Part shown: piece by piece, positions 49,130 through 59,714 of the stretch
Numbering within the stretch: the first letter of the stretch is position 1
Layout of the letters: each line of letters opens with the position of its first letter
Source: Epiperipatus broadwayi
Lineage: Eukaryota > Onychophora > Udeonychophora > Euonychophora > Peripatidae
DNA: 64,000 nt
Reading direction: 5' to 3'
Assembly: GCA_028023455.1 (NCBI GenBank)
Contig: JAQFVV010000031.1
Coordinates: forward strand, 5,376,237-5,440,236
Program-made: the position numbers and the translations under genes
The notes under the pieces: model-generated
Databases searched by the model: none
What the model was told of the DNA's origin: nothing
Seen by the model: only the letters and a program-made list of their open reading frames with translations

Positions 49130-49760
49130 TTTTTTTCTCATTTGGATGCTTTTTGTCCATCCTCCAACAAATTGAAACTAAGTGAGATTGTAGTACATCT
49201 GGTGATGTCCCTCTCATTTTTTAAAAATCTTAACTTTGGCCTCCAGCCATGATCATCAATGGATTCGGTATAAGCACCCAGCAATGGATATACATAGTTT
49301 TGTTGGTGATTGCTGATAAAATGTAGAAACTCTCTATCATTGAAGTCTGCATAGGCTGGTCACTCATCTAAGTGAATTACAGAGCATTCCTTTCAATAAT
49401 AGGAATCAATGTAGCTTTATCTCAACACGGCACTGCAAAGTAGTGACAATGAATACCCTTTTTTAATTCACACACTGAGAATCTATCAATTTGGACCCCA
49501 TGGTAATTTTTTTATTAATTAGGTTACATATTAATCCTTGCTGGTACATGGATGATCATTACTTAGCAATCTTTCCCTGTTGTATTTTGTTTGGACAGAA
49601 AATCTTGCTTCATCTATTTAAACTGGTTCTTATTCAGTCTCTATAAATTGTCCTTTCATCATAATAGCTTGAGAACAGACTTCCCTGCAAAAATTGTACC
49701 AGTCTACAGCTGTTGGAAAAAATTTGATGACCATCTTCACTATTGATTCTGTCGGCAAGT
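49130..49760 (-). pseudogene. Merlin transposase remnant (ISXO2-like DDE domain)
   Basis: Fragments in several frames retain the diagnostic order of Merlin/ISXO2-type transposases. VDWYNFCREVC comes first, followed by the first catalytic block IDEARF with KYNRER. Then come the KATLIPIIERNA strand, the second catalytic block HLDE(stop)PAYADF with a stop where Trp is expected, and the YVYPLLGAYTESID block preceding the third acidic position. At least four stops and frameshifts are present, so no enzyme is made. The family moves DNA by cut-and-paste with short target duplications. I did not recognise the N-terminal zinc-binding part upstream. Confidence 0.75.
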
Positions 49761-51697
49761 CTAGAATGAAAAAAAAACATTTTCATTATCTCACACAATG
49801 TCAATGAATTTGCAACCTAGTGACTAGCATCTATGTAGAGAGTTAAAATGGATTTCCTTCATGAATAGATCAGGTAATATGATGTGGGTCATCACATAGT
49901 GGGGACCTACCCATCCTTGCAGTTCTTTCTTCACTTCTCTACTATACTATCATCACCCTTTGCATATGGCTGTTCACTCTCTTCATCATTTAAAAGATCA
50001 TTGTCCTTTAAAAAAATAACTTCTTGTTTCTCTCTAGATATTACATCAAAATAAAATAATTTCAAAGCCATGATGTTAAACAAGATTGTTGAGGGATTCA
50101 ATGTTTGTTTTAGAAAGCATAAAAAAATTGGTTGCTCAAGGCCGAAGATTTTGGATCAAAATTTGTCTTATAGACATTTTCAAATCATATGATCATGGGT
50201 CATCAATGCTGAATTTTTATTATCTCCATCTTTTTATTATCTACATTCTTTTGTTTCTAATGACACATGAAAAATAAAGCAAGTAAATGTGCCAATGGTA
50301 AATTTCTATTATCTCCAAGCATTATTTTAAATCAGAAAGAAAAAAAAGGATATTTTTAAAATACTAAAAATTTTAATGTAAATAATTTTAAGTAAGATTT
50401 TGTGAAAGGCTATCTGCATCCTTTTGTTTGTAATGACTTGTGAGAAATGAAACAAATAACTACTTCATTGCTAAATTTTTATTATCTCCAAACATTAGTG
50501 TAAATCGGAAATAAAATAAAGAGGCTATATTTAAACTTTGATTTAAATAAATGTAAAAAAAAAGAAATACAAATAAAGATTGAAAACTGATCAAAGAAAT
50601 AGTTATGAAAACAATAATAGAATATTGGACTGCTCTAACTATTTCAAAATGAAAGAATTAAATTAAGTATAGCTGGGAAAAAAATCTGATTTATTAATTT
50701 TTCAATTATTGTAATATTAATATTCTTAATTTTAGACAATTATTCTTTTAACTAATCTTAAGATAACCTGCAATTTATTATTAAGTGTAGAATTAATATG
50801 TCTTAGCAATATGTTGATGGTAAAAGTTAATTGGATGTAAATATAGGACTTCATGGGACCACATTAGGAGATAAAATGTAAATAAAAGTGAAGTTTACAC
50901 TTTAGTTTTAGATGGATAGATGTAAATTATTGATTTCTAGAGAACGTATGGACCTCAAGTGATCAATAGTAGCAAACTGTGCATTTCTGATAAGAAAAAA
51001 CAAAATTCCTGTTAATTGTAAAAGAGAATATGCTTTCTTTCATAGAGTTATATATATTTTTAATCTCAAGTTCTTAATGAAGGATGTAAATTTGCATTTG
51101 ATTATGAATAGTCATGAGTAGATTGTTTAATAACCTAGAAAATGTAAATGTAAACTAGTAAATATAAATTGCCTTTTGATTTTTGAAATATTGATGTAAA
51201 TTGTAATAACTCATCTTAATTTAAAATATTTTCCAAAATTGGCTTTTGATTTTGGAAATATTGATGTAAATTGTGTTATGTTAATTTAAAATACAGGCTT
51301 GCATTTTTGGTCATGAGATTAGATAAAATATAACTATAAAAATTGCATTTTAATTTTATAATGATCACTGAAAATTGTAAAATTTGCATTTTAATTTTTA
51401 GTCATGTGATTAGATAAAGTATAATTGTATGAAAATTGCATTTTTTTATTACTAATGAAAATTGTGCTTTTGTAATGAATGGTTGGGTCATGACCACATG
51501 TATATTGATCAATGTTGTTTATCACTTGGAGATATCAATGAGGGCTTTGGGCAGTTCTTATAATTCAAAATGGCCATGAGCACATACTCAATCATTTTAA
51601 TTGAAAATTAAGTACTGACATTTCTTTTTTCATAATTTAGGTGTATTTTGTTTGTTCATGATTCCATTTTATTGTTTTCCATATGTCAAAGCATACT

Positions 51698-51765
51698 ACC
51701 GTGAATCGAACCCGGGCCAGCTGCTTGGGAGACAGTTATGCTAACCACAAGGCCACCAACGCTTA
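51698..51765 (-). pseudogene. tRNA-Gly(CCC)-like pseudogene or SINE head
   Basis: The minus strand reads AGCGTTGGTGGCCTTGTGGTTAGCA (A box) with an anticodon loop CTCCCAA (CCC) and GGTTCGATTCA (B box). The 5' acceptor strand GCGTTGG is that of tRNA-Gly, but the 3' strand does not pair with it, so it is not a functional tRNA. Confidence 0.65.
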
Positions 51766-52167
51766 TTAAAAACAACAATTAATATACATAGGATATTTAT
51801 TTTATTAAATATATAAAAAGAATTATAATGTTGTTTTTAGAAATAATTGAAAGTATGTTTTTTTTAAAAAAAAAAAGATTTTAAATTGTAACTTGGATAT
51901 TGAAATGTTTATATTTTTATTCGGTATTGCAGTTATTGCAATAAATTTGTAATAATAAATTGTTGGACCACTATTTTGAGATAGTAATCCCATCGACTCA
52001 ATAATGTTGGAATAACAAACTTATTTTTTTAAAAAAAGAACAGCAATTTTTAATTTAGATTATTTGTACGAGTATAGAAAGCATTGCCGAGGTTTACTAA
52101 TATGACAATCATAACTTAAGACAAAAAACAAACTGTTGCTAAATTTTAAAAAATTCGCGGTTAAAGT

Positions 52168-52242
52168 TAAATTTGGTGGCCGAGTGGTTAACACAAACCG
52201 CCTTACAAGCAGTTTTCCGGGGTTCGCTTTCCAGCCAACGCT
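52168..52242 (+). pseudogene. tRNA-Gly(UCC)-derived pseudogene
   Basis: TGGTGGCCGAGTGGTTAACAC (A box), anticodon arm AAACCGCCTTACAAGCAGTTT and B box GGTTCGCTTTCC, ending CAGCCAACGCT, the 3' acceptor strand of tRNA-Gly. The anticodon position reads TAC where TCC is expected, and the 5' acceptor strand is degraded. It could be a SINE fragment; no A-rich tail or tRNA-unrelated body was identified. Confidence 0.6.
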
Positions 52243-53559
52243 TGAACACATAAAAAGTTAAATTTGGATAAAACATACATTAAAGAATTTAGATCATCAA
52301 TCCCACATTACACAGAGATATAATTTATGGTTGAATATCCCATAATAAAATAAATAAATGAATTGCAACACAATTTTAATTTTGGTGAATTATATTCGGT
52401 TTAAAAATATTTGTAAACGAACTTTACTTTTACAAAACATTTAAATGTGAATGTACAAATTTGAATGTCTACATAGCTGTAACATAAAAATATTTTCTAG
52501 AAATTAAAAATATATTCAATATAACACCATAGACCTAGCGCATCAGTGTACAGAATACAAGAACCGCCAATTTAGACATGTTAATCTTGTTGATTTTAAA
52601 AAAATCAGGTAATAATCAATCATTTACTATAAAGATAAACATAAGTAATTGCATATTTCTCCTAATAATATTTTTATTCATAATTTTTCCATGTAAATTA
52701 TATTATAAATACGGTTGATCTTACTGCACAGAAACCGACCAAGAGGACAATATCATCTGGAAGGATCCAGTCTACATTCCTATCTAATGAAAACTTTGCA
52801 TGCAAAACACAATCAAGTGACTAAGGAGTTCGAATTTACGTCACTTTTCCACACTGTGCTCCGCATTACTTAAACAAGTATCAATGAAATGCAGTGATCT
52901 TTCTCTTGAAAGCCTCTTCTTAAATGCCACCAAATTTAATTATTAAATTTGGTATTACATAGCTAGAAGACAATGGTGTGCTGAGAGGGAAATAATCAGA
53001 TGTTTCCTTCCAGGAAAAAATACTAGTTTATTGAGCATCATCATCATCAGAATGATTCATCAATAGAAACATAAATAAGTATTTAATATCTGTAGTTGAT
53101 AAAATTATTTTTTTTTTGTTACCTTGGAATTATTTAAATTTATAGTTAAAGATTTCAGTCTCTTTCAAAATCATGAGATAATTAACCTGCTGTGATAAAT
53201 GGACGGATTTTATTGTGTTTATCCATTTTATAGAAATTTGTAATTAAGCACAACTATTAAATTTTTGATGCAACCTAATAGGCATGTTTTTCGAATTCCT
53301 AAAGAAAAAACAAATGTTGCAATATTAAAATCTTATAATGCCCATAATCACCTGGGAAATCCAGAAATTTCACCTCATTAATGGATTATTTGAAAGAATT
53401 TGTGTTAAACAATACACCATTTGCCTTTTAATGAAAACACTCGGCCATGAATGGATTAATGTGATTAATGATATTTTTTATTTCACCTGCTAAATGAACT
53501 CTAGAAATGGACAACAAAGAATTTACCATGTACTATAATGCAAAGTTTAAAACTTAACA
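52243..53559. other. AT-rich stretch without recognised genes
   Basis: A short inverted repeat (caccaaatttaat/attaaatttggt) lies near 52929-52953. No coding frame is convincing. Confidence 0.45.
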
Positions 53560-53676
53560 ATATATATATATATATAAAATAAATAAAAATATCCGTTAAT
53601 TAAAAATAATATTGTAATTATAATTGAAATAATATTTTTAAACGGTTTATAAACAATTCAAACAATCTTTAAATCC

Positions 53677-53717
53677 GCAGAAGTACTTTCGGTTACTTTC
53701 AAACCTGCCTCAACTGC
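53677..53717 (-). ncRNA. Hammerhead-like fold in the PLE2 left arm
   Basis: Same 41-nt motif as 55776-55816 on the opposite strand: stem I GCAG/CUGC, core UUGAGGCA, stem II GGUU/AACC, GAA, palindromic stem III AGUACU, then U. The core has U for C at position 3 and an extra base before the last A. Confidence 0.5.
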
Positions 53718-53754
53718 TATTAAATTCAAAAACTAAAAGCGGAAGCAAACGTCA

Positions 53755-54733
53755 TCAATTCAAATTCCACGAATCTCGTATTTTAATGTTAGAAGCTTGT
53801 CGATTTATCAAATGTGTTTTATTCCTGTTTATAAAAATTGCCTCTTTAATTTTTCTTTTACTATGGTTTCTCTCTTCATGAAGAATTTTCACATTTTCAA
53901 AATTAAATTTAAATTTATGTTTACATGTTTTTTCATGATCAAAGAAAACTGAAGAAGATATTAAATCACCATTATTTTTATTTTTTACACGCTTATATAA
54001 CAATTCGTGTTCCTTCAATCTTTTCTCAATGTTGCACCTAGATTCACCTATATATGATAGCATACAATCACAAAAAATTTGATATATGACATTACAATTT
54101 TTGCTTGATAGGTATGACATCCTTAGAATTATTAACTAATTTGTTAATATTGTTTGGAACGTAGAATGAAACATTAAATACATTCTTATATAAATCCTTA
54201 AAAAATTTTACTTGTGGATTTGAAATAAATGGAATAGATATCCATTTTTTATTATTAATCTTCATTTCTTTTAAATTATAATTTTTTTTAAATTGACTTA
54301 AAGTATTGTTTATTTGTTCCATTTTATAACCAACATCAAGCAATTCCTTGGCAAATATCTCAATATTTTTCAATTTATCACTTTGGTAACGACATAATTT
54401 TTCATTTCGAAACAAAAAAGATTTAAAACTTGCCATCTTATGCATCATTGGTACTTTTGATTTAAAATTTATATATCCTCTTTTTTGCAATGGCTTAATT
54501 ATTAGTTTATAATTTAATATACTGTTATCTCTTGTGATCATTAAATCTAAATAGTTAATCTTATAATCCTGTTCTTTTTCAATAGTCCATTTCAAGCCAT
54601 TCAATTTATTTTATTCCTCTATAAGCAAATTTATACTATTAATGTTTCCACAGACAAAAACATCATCCACATATCTTTTGTAAATTTTAATATCTCCAAA
54701 AATACACATATTTAAAATATTACTCTCATATGA
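53755..54733 (-). pseudogene. PLE2 left copy: RT fragment plus GIY-YIG endonuclease
   Basis: From the dimer centre downwards: IYKRYVDDVFVCG (RT catalytic YVDD), then a stop (TAA where Leu is found in the right copy, near 54610). The RT thumb and linker follow (54604-54092), then a frameshift. Last is the GIY-YIG nuclease (54120-53755) with NVIYQIFCDC...SYIGESRCNIEKRLKEH and the distal RKIKEAIFI helix with the acidic residue. The RT fingers and motif A are missing. PLEs use this RT and nuclease for target-primed reverse transcription. Disabled by truncation, a stop and a frameshift. Confidence 0.82.
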
Positions 54734-55738
54734 GAGTAATATTTTAAATATGTGTATATTTTATATGAGAGTAATATTTTAAATATGTGTATATTTTTGG
54801 AGATATTAAAATTTACAAAAGATATGTGGATGATGTTTTTGTCTGTGGAAACATTAATAGTATAAATTTGCTTATAGAGGAATTAAATAAATTGAATGGC
54901 TTGAAATGGACTATTGAAAAAGAACAGGATTATAAGATTAACTATTTAGATTTAATGATCACAAGAGATAACAGTATATTACATTATAAGCTAATAATTA
55001 AGCCATTGCAAAAAAGAGGATATATAAATTTTAAATCAAAAGTACCAATGATGCATAAGATGGCAAGTTTTAAATCTTTTTTGTTTCGAAATGAAAAATT
55101 ATGTCGTTACCAAAGTGATAAATTGAAAAATATTGAGATATTTGCCAAGGAATTGCTTGATGTTGGTTATAAAATGGAACAAATAAACAATACTTTAAGT
55201 CAATTTAAAAAAATTATAATTTAAAAGAAATGAAGATTAATAATAAAAAATGGATATCTATTCCATTTATTTCAAATCCACAAGTAAATTTTTTAAGGAT
55301 TTATATAAGAATGTATTTAATGTTTCATTCTACGTTCCAAACAATATTAACAAATTAGTTAATAATTCTAAGGATGTCATACCTATCAAGCAAAAAAGTA
55401 ATGTCATATATCAAATTTTTTGTGATTGTATGCTATCATATATAGGTGAATCTAGGTGCAACATTGAGAAAAGATTGAAGGAACACGAATTGTTATATAA
55501 GCGTGTAAAAAATAAAAATAATGGTGATTTAATATCTTCTTCAGTTTTCTTTGATCATGAAAAAACATGTAAACATAAATTTAAATTTAATTTTGAAAAT
55601 GTGAAAATTCTTCATGAAGAGAGAAACCATAGTAAAAGAAAAATTAAAGAGGCAATTTTTATAAACAGGAATAAAACACATTTGATAAATCGACAAGCTT
55701 CTAACATTAAAATACGAGATTCGTGGAATTTGAATTGA
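54734..55738 (+). pseudogene. PLE2 right copy: RT fragment plus GIY-YIG endonuclease
   Basis: Inverted partner of the left copy. Frame 54787-55224 carries YVDD at residues 13-16 and the thumb region. It ends prematurely after TLSQFKK, where an A run has lost a base relative to the left copy. Frame 55250-55738 carries the remaining linker and the GIY-YIG nuclease (IYQIFCDCMLSYIG, RLKEH, RKIKEAIF) with an intact C terminus ending WNLN. The CDC pair upstream of YIG is a reduced form of the CxxC seen in PLE1. The copies otherwise differ by few residues, so they are of similar age. Confidence 0.82.
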
Positions 55739-55775
55739 TGACGTTTGCTTCCGCTTTTAGTTTTTGAATTTAATA

Positions 55776-55816
55776 GCAGTTGAGGCAGGTTTGAAAGTAA
55801 CCGAAAGTACTTCTGC
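55776..55816 (+). ncRNA. Hammerhead-like fold in the PLE2 right arm
   Basis: Stem I GCAG (55776-55779) pairs with CUGC (55813-55816). Core UUGAGGCA, stem II GGUU/AACC with a 7-nt loop, GAA (55803-55805), loopless palindromic stem III AGUACU, and U at 55812 as the cleavage-site base. All stems are perfect. The core departs from CUGANGA by U at position 3 and one inserted base. Confidence 0.5.
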
Positions 55817-55890
55817 AGATTTAAAGATTGTTAGAATTGTTTATAAACCGTTTAAAAATATTATTTCAATTATAATTATATATATATATA

Positions 55891-56689
55891 AGTTTATCTG
55901 AAGGAATTTTATTAACATGAAACCTATTAGACAGAATGAAACATGCACATCAACTTGGATAAAATTATTCATAAACTTTCATGCAATTAATGACATTATA
56001 TGCATGATTTCTTGGTCTTATATATATATAAATTTACTTGTAAGCTTTAGGATTAATCAATTTTCTCATCAACAATAAGAACATTTGTAGTACATTTTCT
56101 TTTATTCAAACTAATATGATATTTGAATGTATTGTATAAAGATAGGTCGTTCCGGTATTATTATATTTGTTAAATAATAACATTCGTAAATTATTCTCTT
56201 CGGTATGATATTCTCTTGTTTTATATACCTCATATTTTTTCGCATTCTGTACTTGTTAATATAAATGAATAAATGTTTTATGTGTATAGTTGAAATTTAC
56301 TTATGATAATAATGCCAAATGTAATAAATATTAATTATTCCATGGCTACAAGTCTAGTAGAATGTTTTACTAGAGATCTTAATATAATATAAATAGATAT
56401 GTTTAGTGAAAAATAAATGATTTCTAAATAATATTAATAATACGATATCACTAGAACTGTGTATTTTAAATAGAGGAAATATTCGGGATTTATATAACAG
56501 AGTAAATTTTTGGTTTGTTTTAATAAATTTTAAAATAATAAGGATATATTAGAGATTTTACACAAAGACGACCTTCTTTATAATCGAAACACATTATTGC
56601 ATCTACCTGCGATCTTTTCTTTAGAATAGAGCTTCTATACAAAGACTCTGGTATTCAAGATCATTATGGAAATTTTCACAGTTATCTTA
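55891..56689. other. AT-rich stretch between PLE2 and PLE1
   Basis: A short (TA)n lies near 56020-56030. No gene recognised. Confidence 0.5.
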
Positions 56690-56710
56690 TATATATATAT
56701 ATATATATAT
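56690..56710. repeat. (TA)n at the left edge of PLE1
   Basis: About 21 bp of TA repeat directly before the PLE1 tail. Confidence 0.9.
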
Positions 56711-56924
56711 TAAAACGAAGATTTGCACGGGTTAAATATATAAAATACATATTTTGCGGGTTCATCCGTGTTAAAAACTTTTAATATCAATACACTGACG
56801 TTTCGACTTGGTCACACAAGCCATCCACAGAGTTATAAAAAGGTAGAAAGACGGTTGTAGAGGCGCTACAATCACTGGTTTGAATAAAACATTAAAAATC
56901 CCACCAATAGCAAAAATGTTAAAT

Positions 56925-58094
56925 TTAAGAATGTTTTTTAAAGAAATCTTTCCAAATAGGAGGAAGTTTGCACGTATCATCTCGCTTATTGATACAATCT
57001 GGCCTTTTAAGTATCTCAATGGCTTCTCTGATTTTGCATTGGTAGAGATTATCACATCTGGATATGATCCTGGTACTAGAAAAATCTATTTTATGACCTG
57101 AATCTATAGTATGGAGTGAGAGTGCTGATGATGATGAGTGTTGTTTAACTGCATTAGCATGCTCATCTCTCCTAACACTGATGCGACGATTACTCATACC
57201 TATGTAAGAAGCTTTACAATTTTTACATGAGATTTGATAGACACCATGAGATTCAAGAGGGATTGAATCCTTAGGCTTGGTTATTATATTGCTGATCTTT
57301 TGATGAGCAGAAAATGCTGTATCTATATTATAGCGTTTTAATATACGTCCGATACTGTCTGTAGTTCCTTTTACATATGGAACACAAATCCTAATAGCTG
57401 ACTTATCATCTTTTTGTTTCCTATTTTGTCTATTTTGGGCTTGAAATAAGGCTTTTTTTATAAATTTGTAATTATAACTATTTGCTAATAAAACACTATT
57501 AATATGATTTATTTCTTCTTTCAGATGTGTGTCATCTGAAAGGTTAATTGCTCTATTTAAAAGAGTTTTGGCTACAGAAACTATCTGAGTTGGGTGATGA
57601 TGAGAATGGAAATGTAAATATCTGTCTGTGTGTGTATCCTTTCTGTAAATAGAAAAAGATAAACTATTTGGTGTTCTGGTGACTAGAACATCAAGAAAAG
57701 GGAGTTTTCCATCAGACTCTGTCTCCATTGTAAATTTAATATGAGGATGCATATTATTTAAATGTAAGAAAAAATCATCTAATGTATTTTTTCCATGTTG
57801 CCATATGACAAAAGTGTCATCTATGTATCTGAGCCAAATGAGCGGTTTTAAAGATGATGATTCTAAAGCACGAGTTTCTATATATTCCATGAATAAATCA
57901 GCTATTACTCCTGAGATAGGTGAGCCCATAGGAGTACCAAAAACTTGTCTGTAATGCTGTCCATTGTATACAAAATATGTATTTAAGAGACAATGTTTAA
58001 TCAAAGCAATAATATGGTCTGGTAAATTGCAACGTTGTGAGATTATATTTAAAGCTTCATCAATTGGAATGTTTGTAAACAAAGACACGACATC
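56925..58094 (-). CDS. PLE1 left copy: 5'-truncated RT plus GIY-YIG endonuclease
   Basis: An uninterrupted frame (ATG at 58088, 387 codons) that starts inside RT motif A (DVVSLFTNIP). It includes the PMGSPISG block (residues 53-60), the catalytic YIDD (88-91) and the FLDVLV strand. The GIY-YIG nuclease follows with GVYQI (282), CKNC (288-291), SYIG (294-297), the RR.SVRRDEH region and the IREAIEI helix with its Glu; it ends KKHS. The RT N-terminal half is missing, so it is not functional on its own, although nothing after the truncation is broken. The Asp of motif A is encoded upstream of the ATG at the dimer centre. Confidence 0.88.
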   Translation of the reverse strand, partial: DVVSLFTNIPIDEALNIISQRCNLPDHIIALIKHCLLNTYFVYNGQHYRQVFGTPMGSPISGVIADLFMEYIETRALESSSLKPLIWLRYIDDTFVIWQHGKNTLDDFFLHLNNMHPHIKFTMETESDGKLPFLDVLVTRTPNSLSFSIYRKDTHTDRYLHFHSHHHPTQIVSVAKTLLNRAINLSDDTHLKEEINHINSVLLANSYNYKFIKKALFQAQNRQNRKQKDDKSAIRICVPYVKGTTDSIGRILKRYNIDTAFSAHQKISNIITKPKDSIPLESHGVYQISCKNCKASYIGMSNRRISVRRDEHANAVKQHSSSSALSLHTIDSGHKIDFSSTRIISRCDNLYQCKIREAIEILKRPDCINKRDDTCKLPPIWKDFFKKHS

Positions 58095-58098
58095 AAAA

Positions 58099-59269
58099 CT
58101 GATGTCGTGTCTTTGTTTACAAACATTCCAATTGATGAAGCTTTAAATATAATCTCACAACGTTGCAATTTACCAGACCATATTATTGCTTTGATTAAAC
58201 ATTGTCTCTTAAATACATATTTTGTATACAATGGACAGCATTACAGACAAGTTTTTGGTACTCCTATGGGCTCACCTATCTCAGGAGTAATAGCTGATTT
58301 ATTCATGGAATATATAGAAACTCGTGCTTTAGAATCATCATCTTTAAAACCGCTCATTTGGCTCAGATACATAGATGACACTTTTGTCATATGGCAACAT
58401 GGAAAAATACATTAGATGATTTTTTCTTACATTTAAATAATATGCATCCTCATATTAAATTTACAATGGAGACAGAGTCTGATGGAAAACTCCCTTTTCT
58501 TGATGTTCTAGTCACCAGAACACCAAATAGTTTATCTTTTTCTATTTACAGAAAGGATACACACACAGACAGATATTTACATTTCCATTCTCATCATCAC
58601 CCAACTCAGATAGTTTCTGTAGCCAAAACTCTTTTAAATAGAGCAATTAACCTTTCAGATGACACACATCTGAAAGAAGAAATAAATCATATTAATAGTG
58701 TTTTATTAGCAAATAGTTATAATTACAAATTTATAAAAAAAGCCTTATTTCAAGCCCAAAATAGACAAAATAGGAAACAAAAAGATGATAAGTCAGCTAT
58801 TAGGATTTGTGTTCCATATGTAAAAGGAACTACAGACAGTATCGGACGTATATTAAAATGCTATAATATAGATACAGCATTTTCTGCTCATCAAAAGATC
58901 AGCAATATAATAACCAAGCCTAAGGATTCAATCCCTCTTGAATCTCATGGTGTCTATCAAATCTCATGTAAAAATTGTAAAGCTTCTTACATAGGTATGA
59001 GTAATCGTCGCATCAGTGTTAGGAGAGATGAGCATGCTAATGCAGTTAAACAACACTCATCATCATCAGCACTCTCACTCCATACTATAGATTCAGGTCA
59101 TAAAATAGATTTTTCTAGTACCAGGATCATATCCAGATGTGATAATCTCTACCAATGCAAAATCAGAGAAGCCATTGAGATACTTAAAAGGCCAGATTGT
59201 ATCAATAAGCGAGATGATATGTGCAAACTTCCTCCTATTTGGAAAGATTTCTTTAAAAAACATTCTTAA
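58099..59269 (+). pseudogene. PLE1 right copy: 5'-truncated RT plus GIY-YIG endonuclease, one frameshift
   Basis: Mirror image of the left copy. Frame 58107-58415 covers motif A to just after YIDD and stops at ...WQHGKIH, where one A of an A run is missing. Frame 58391-59269 carries the rest, including the thumb, linker and GIY-YIG nuclease (GVYQI, CKNC, SYIG, IREAIEI) to KKHS. Apart from the frameshift it differs from the left copy by two visible codons, so the dimer was almost certainly inserted as one unit. It would pair with the left copy into a hairpin of 1.36 kb if transcribed through. Confidence 0.85.
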
Positions 59270-59450
59270 ATTTAACATTTTTGCTATTGGTGGGATTTTT
59301 AATGTTTTATTCAAACCAGTGATTGTAGCGCCTCTACAACCGTCTTTCTACCTTTTTATAACTCTGTGGATGGCTTGTGTGACCAAGTCGAAACGTCAGT
59401 GTATTGATATTAAAAGTTTTTAACACGGATGAACCCGCAAAATATGTATT

Positions 59451-59470
59451 TTATATATATATATATATAT
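59451..59470. repeat. (TA)n between PLE1 and the next palindrome
   Basis: About 20 bp of TA, shared as the boundary of two neighbouring palindromic insertions. Confidence 0.9.
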
Positions 59471-59666
59471 ACAAACCATTATACAATTACAAATATCTAG
59501 TAACGCCCTCTGTTTAAAGTTCTATATCTCAATAATAGCAAACTGTTTGCTATTATTGAGATATAGAACTTTAAACAGAGGGCGTTACTGGATATTTGTA
59601 ATTGTATAATGGTTTGTATATTTTCTATAATTATCTCAGTTAGTGTTAACAGTAACTTACTTTTCA
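59471..59666. mobile_element. Small palindromic insertion with 72-bp arms and a tail
   Basis: Arms 59471-59542 and 59546-59617 are inverted copies with a single visible mismatch around a 3-nt centre (CTG). A tail of about 48 bp (59618-59666) lies on the right, then (TA)n at 59667-59688. The layout equals that of the PLE dimers, in the opposite orientation. The sequence (taacgccctctgtttaaag...) belongs to none of the three PLE families here, so it would be a fourth. Confidence 0.7.
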
Positions 59667-59714
59667 TATATATATATATATATATATTTATTTTGTTTCA
59701 TAAATTAATCTACT

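Larger units (their letters stand above)
47821..51440 (-). mobile_element. Degenerate Merlin-superfamily DNA transposon with inverted arms
   Basis: A transposase remnant on the minus strand (49130-49760) lies between inverted arms. About 48420-48665 is inverted relative to about 51030-51345 (shared CTCAAGTT, tagtca.atgattagataaa, gatttttgaaata.tgatgta, actag.aaatgta). The left side carries extra tandem copies of an arm segment. Exact ends and target-site duplication could not be fixed; limits are approximate. Confidence 0.65.
53577..55876. mobile_element. PLE2: head-to-head inverted dimer of a truncated Penelope-like element
   Basis: Left arm about 53615-54733 (coding on minus) and right arm about 54734-55876 (coding on plus). 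The 5'-truncated ends meet at the perfect palindrome CTCTCATATGAGAG near 54727-54740; a block of about 42 bp next to the centre is directly duplicated on the right. Both copies begin just upstream of the RT YVDD motif and continue through GIY-YIG to the 3' end. A 38-bp tail (53577-53614) lies only on the left. (TA)n flanks both sides. Confidence 0.85.
56711..59450. mobile_element. PLE1: near-perfect head-to-head inverted dimer, arms about 1.36 kb
   Basis: Left arm about 56738-58094 and right arm 58099-59450 are inverted copies with a 4-nt centre (AAAC, 58095-58098). They differ at only a handful of bases: a Thr/Met and an Arg/Cys codon and one missing A. Each starts at RT motif A and runs through YIDD and GIY-YIG to the 3' end. 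A 27-bp tail (56711-56737) lies on the left only. (TA)n flanks both sides. It must be young. Confidence 0.9.

Noticed and set aside
51698-52242. Functional tRNA genes
   Set aside because: In each copy one acceptor strand is destroyed, and one has a changed anticodon.
56771-57101. Frames opposite to the PLE1 coding strands (56771-57055, 56880-57101, 59093-59314, 59139-59423)
   Set aside because: They are shadow frames mirrored by the palindrome; the RT/GIY-YIG frames explain the sequence.
59320-59400. A hammerhead in PLE1 around GTCGAAACGTCAGTG (and its mirror at 56800-56830)
   Set aside because: A GAC(CAA)GUC stem, GAA and ACGU are visible, but neither a CUGANGA-like core nor a stem I partner for AGUG can be found, so I do not call a ribozyme.
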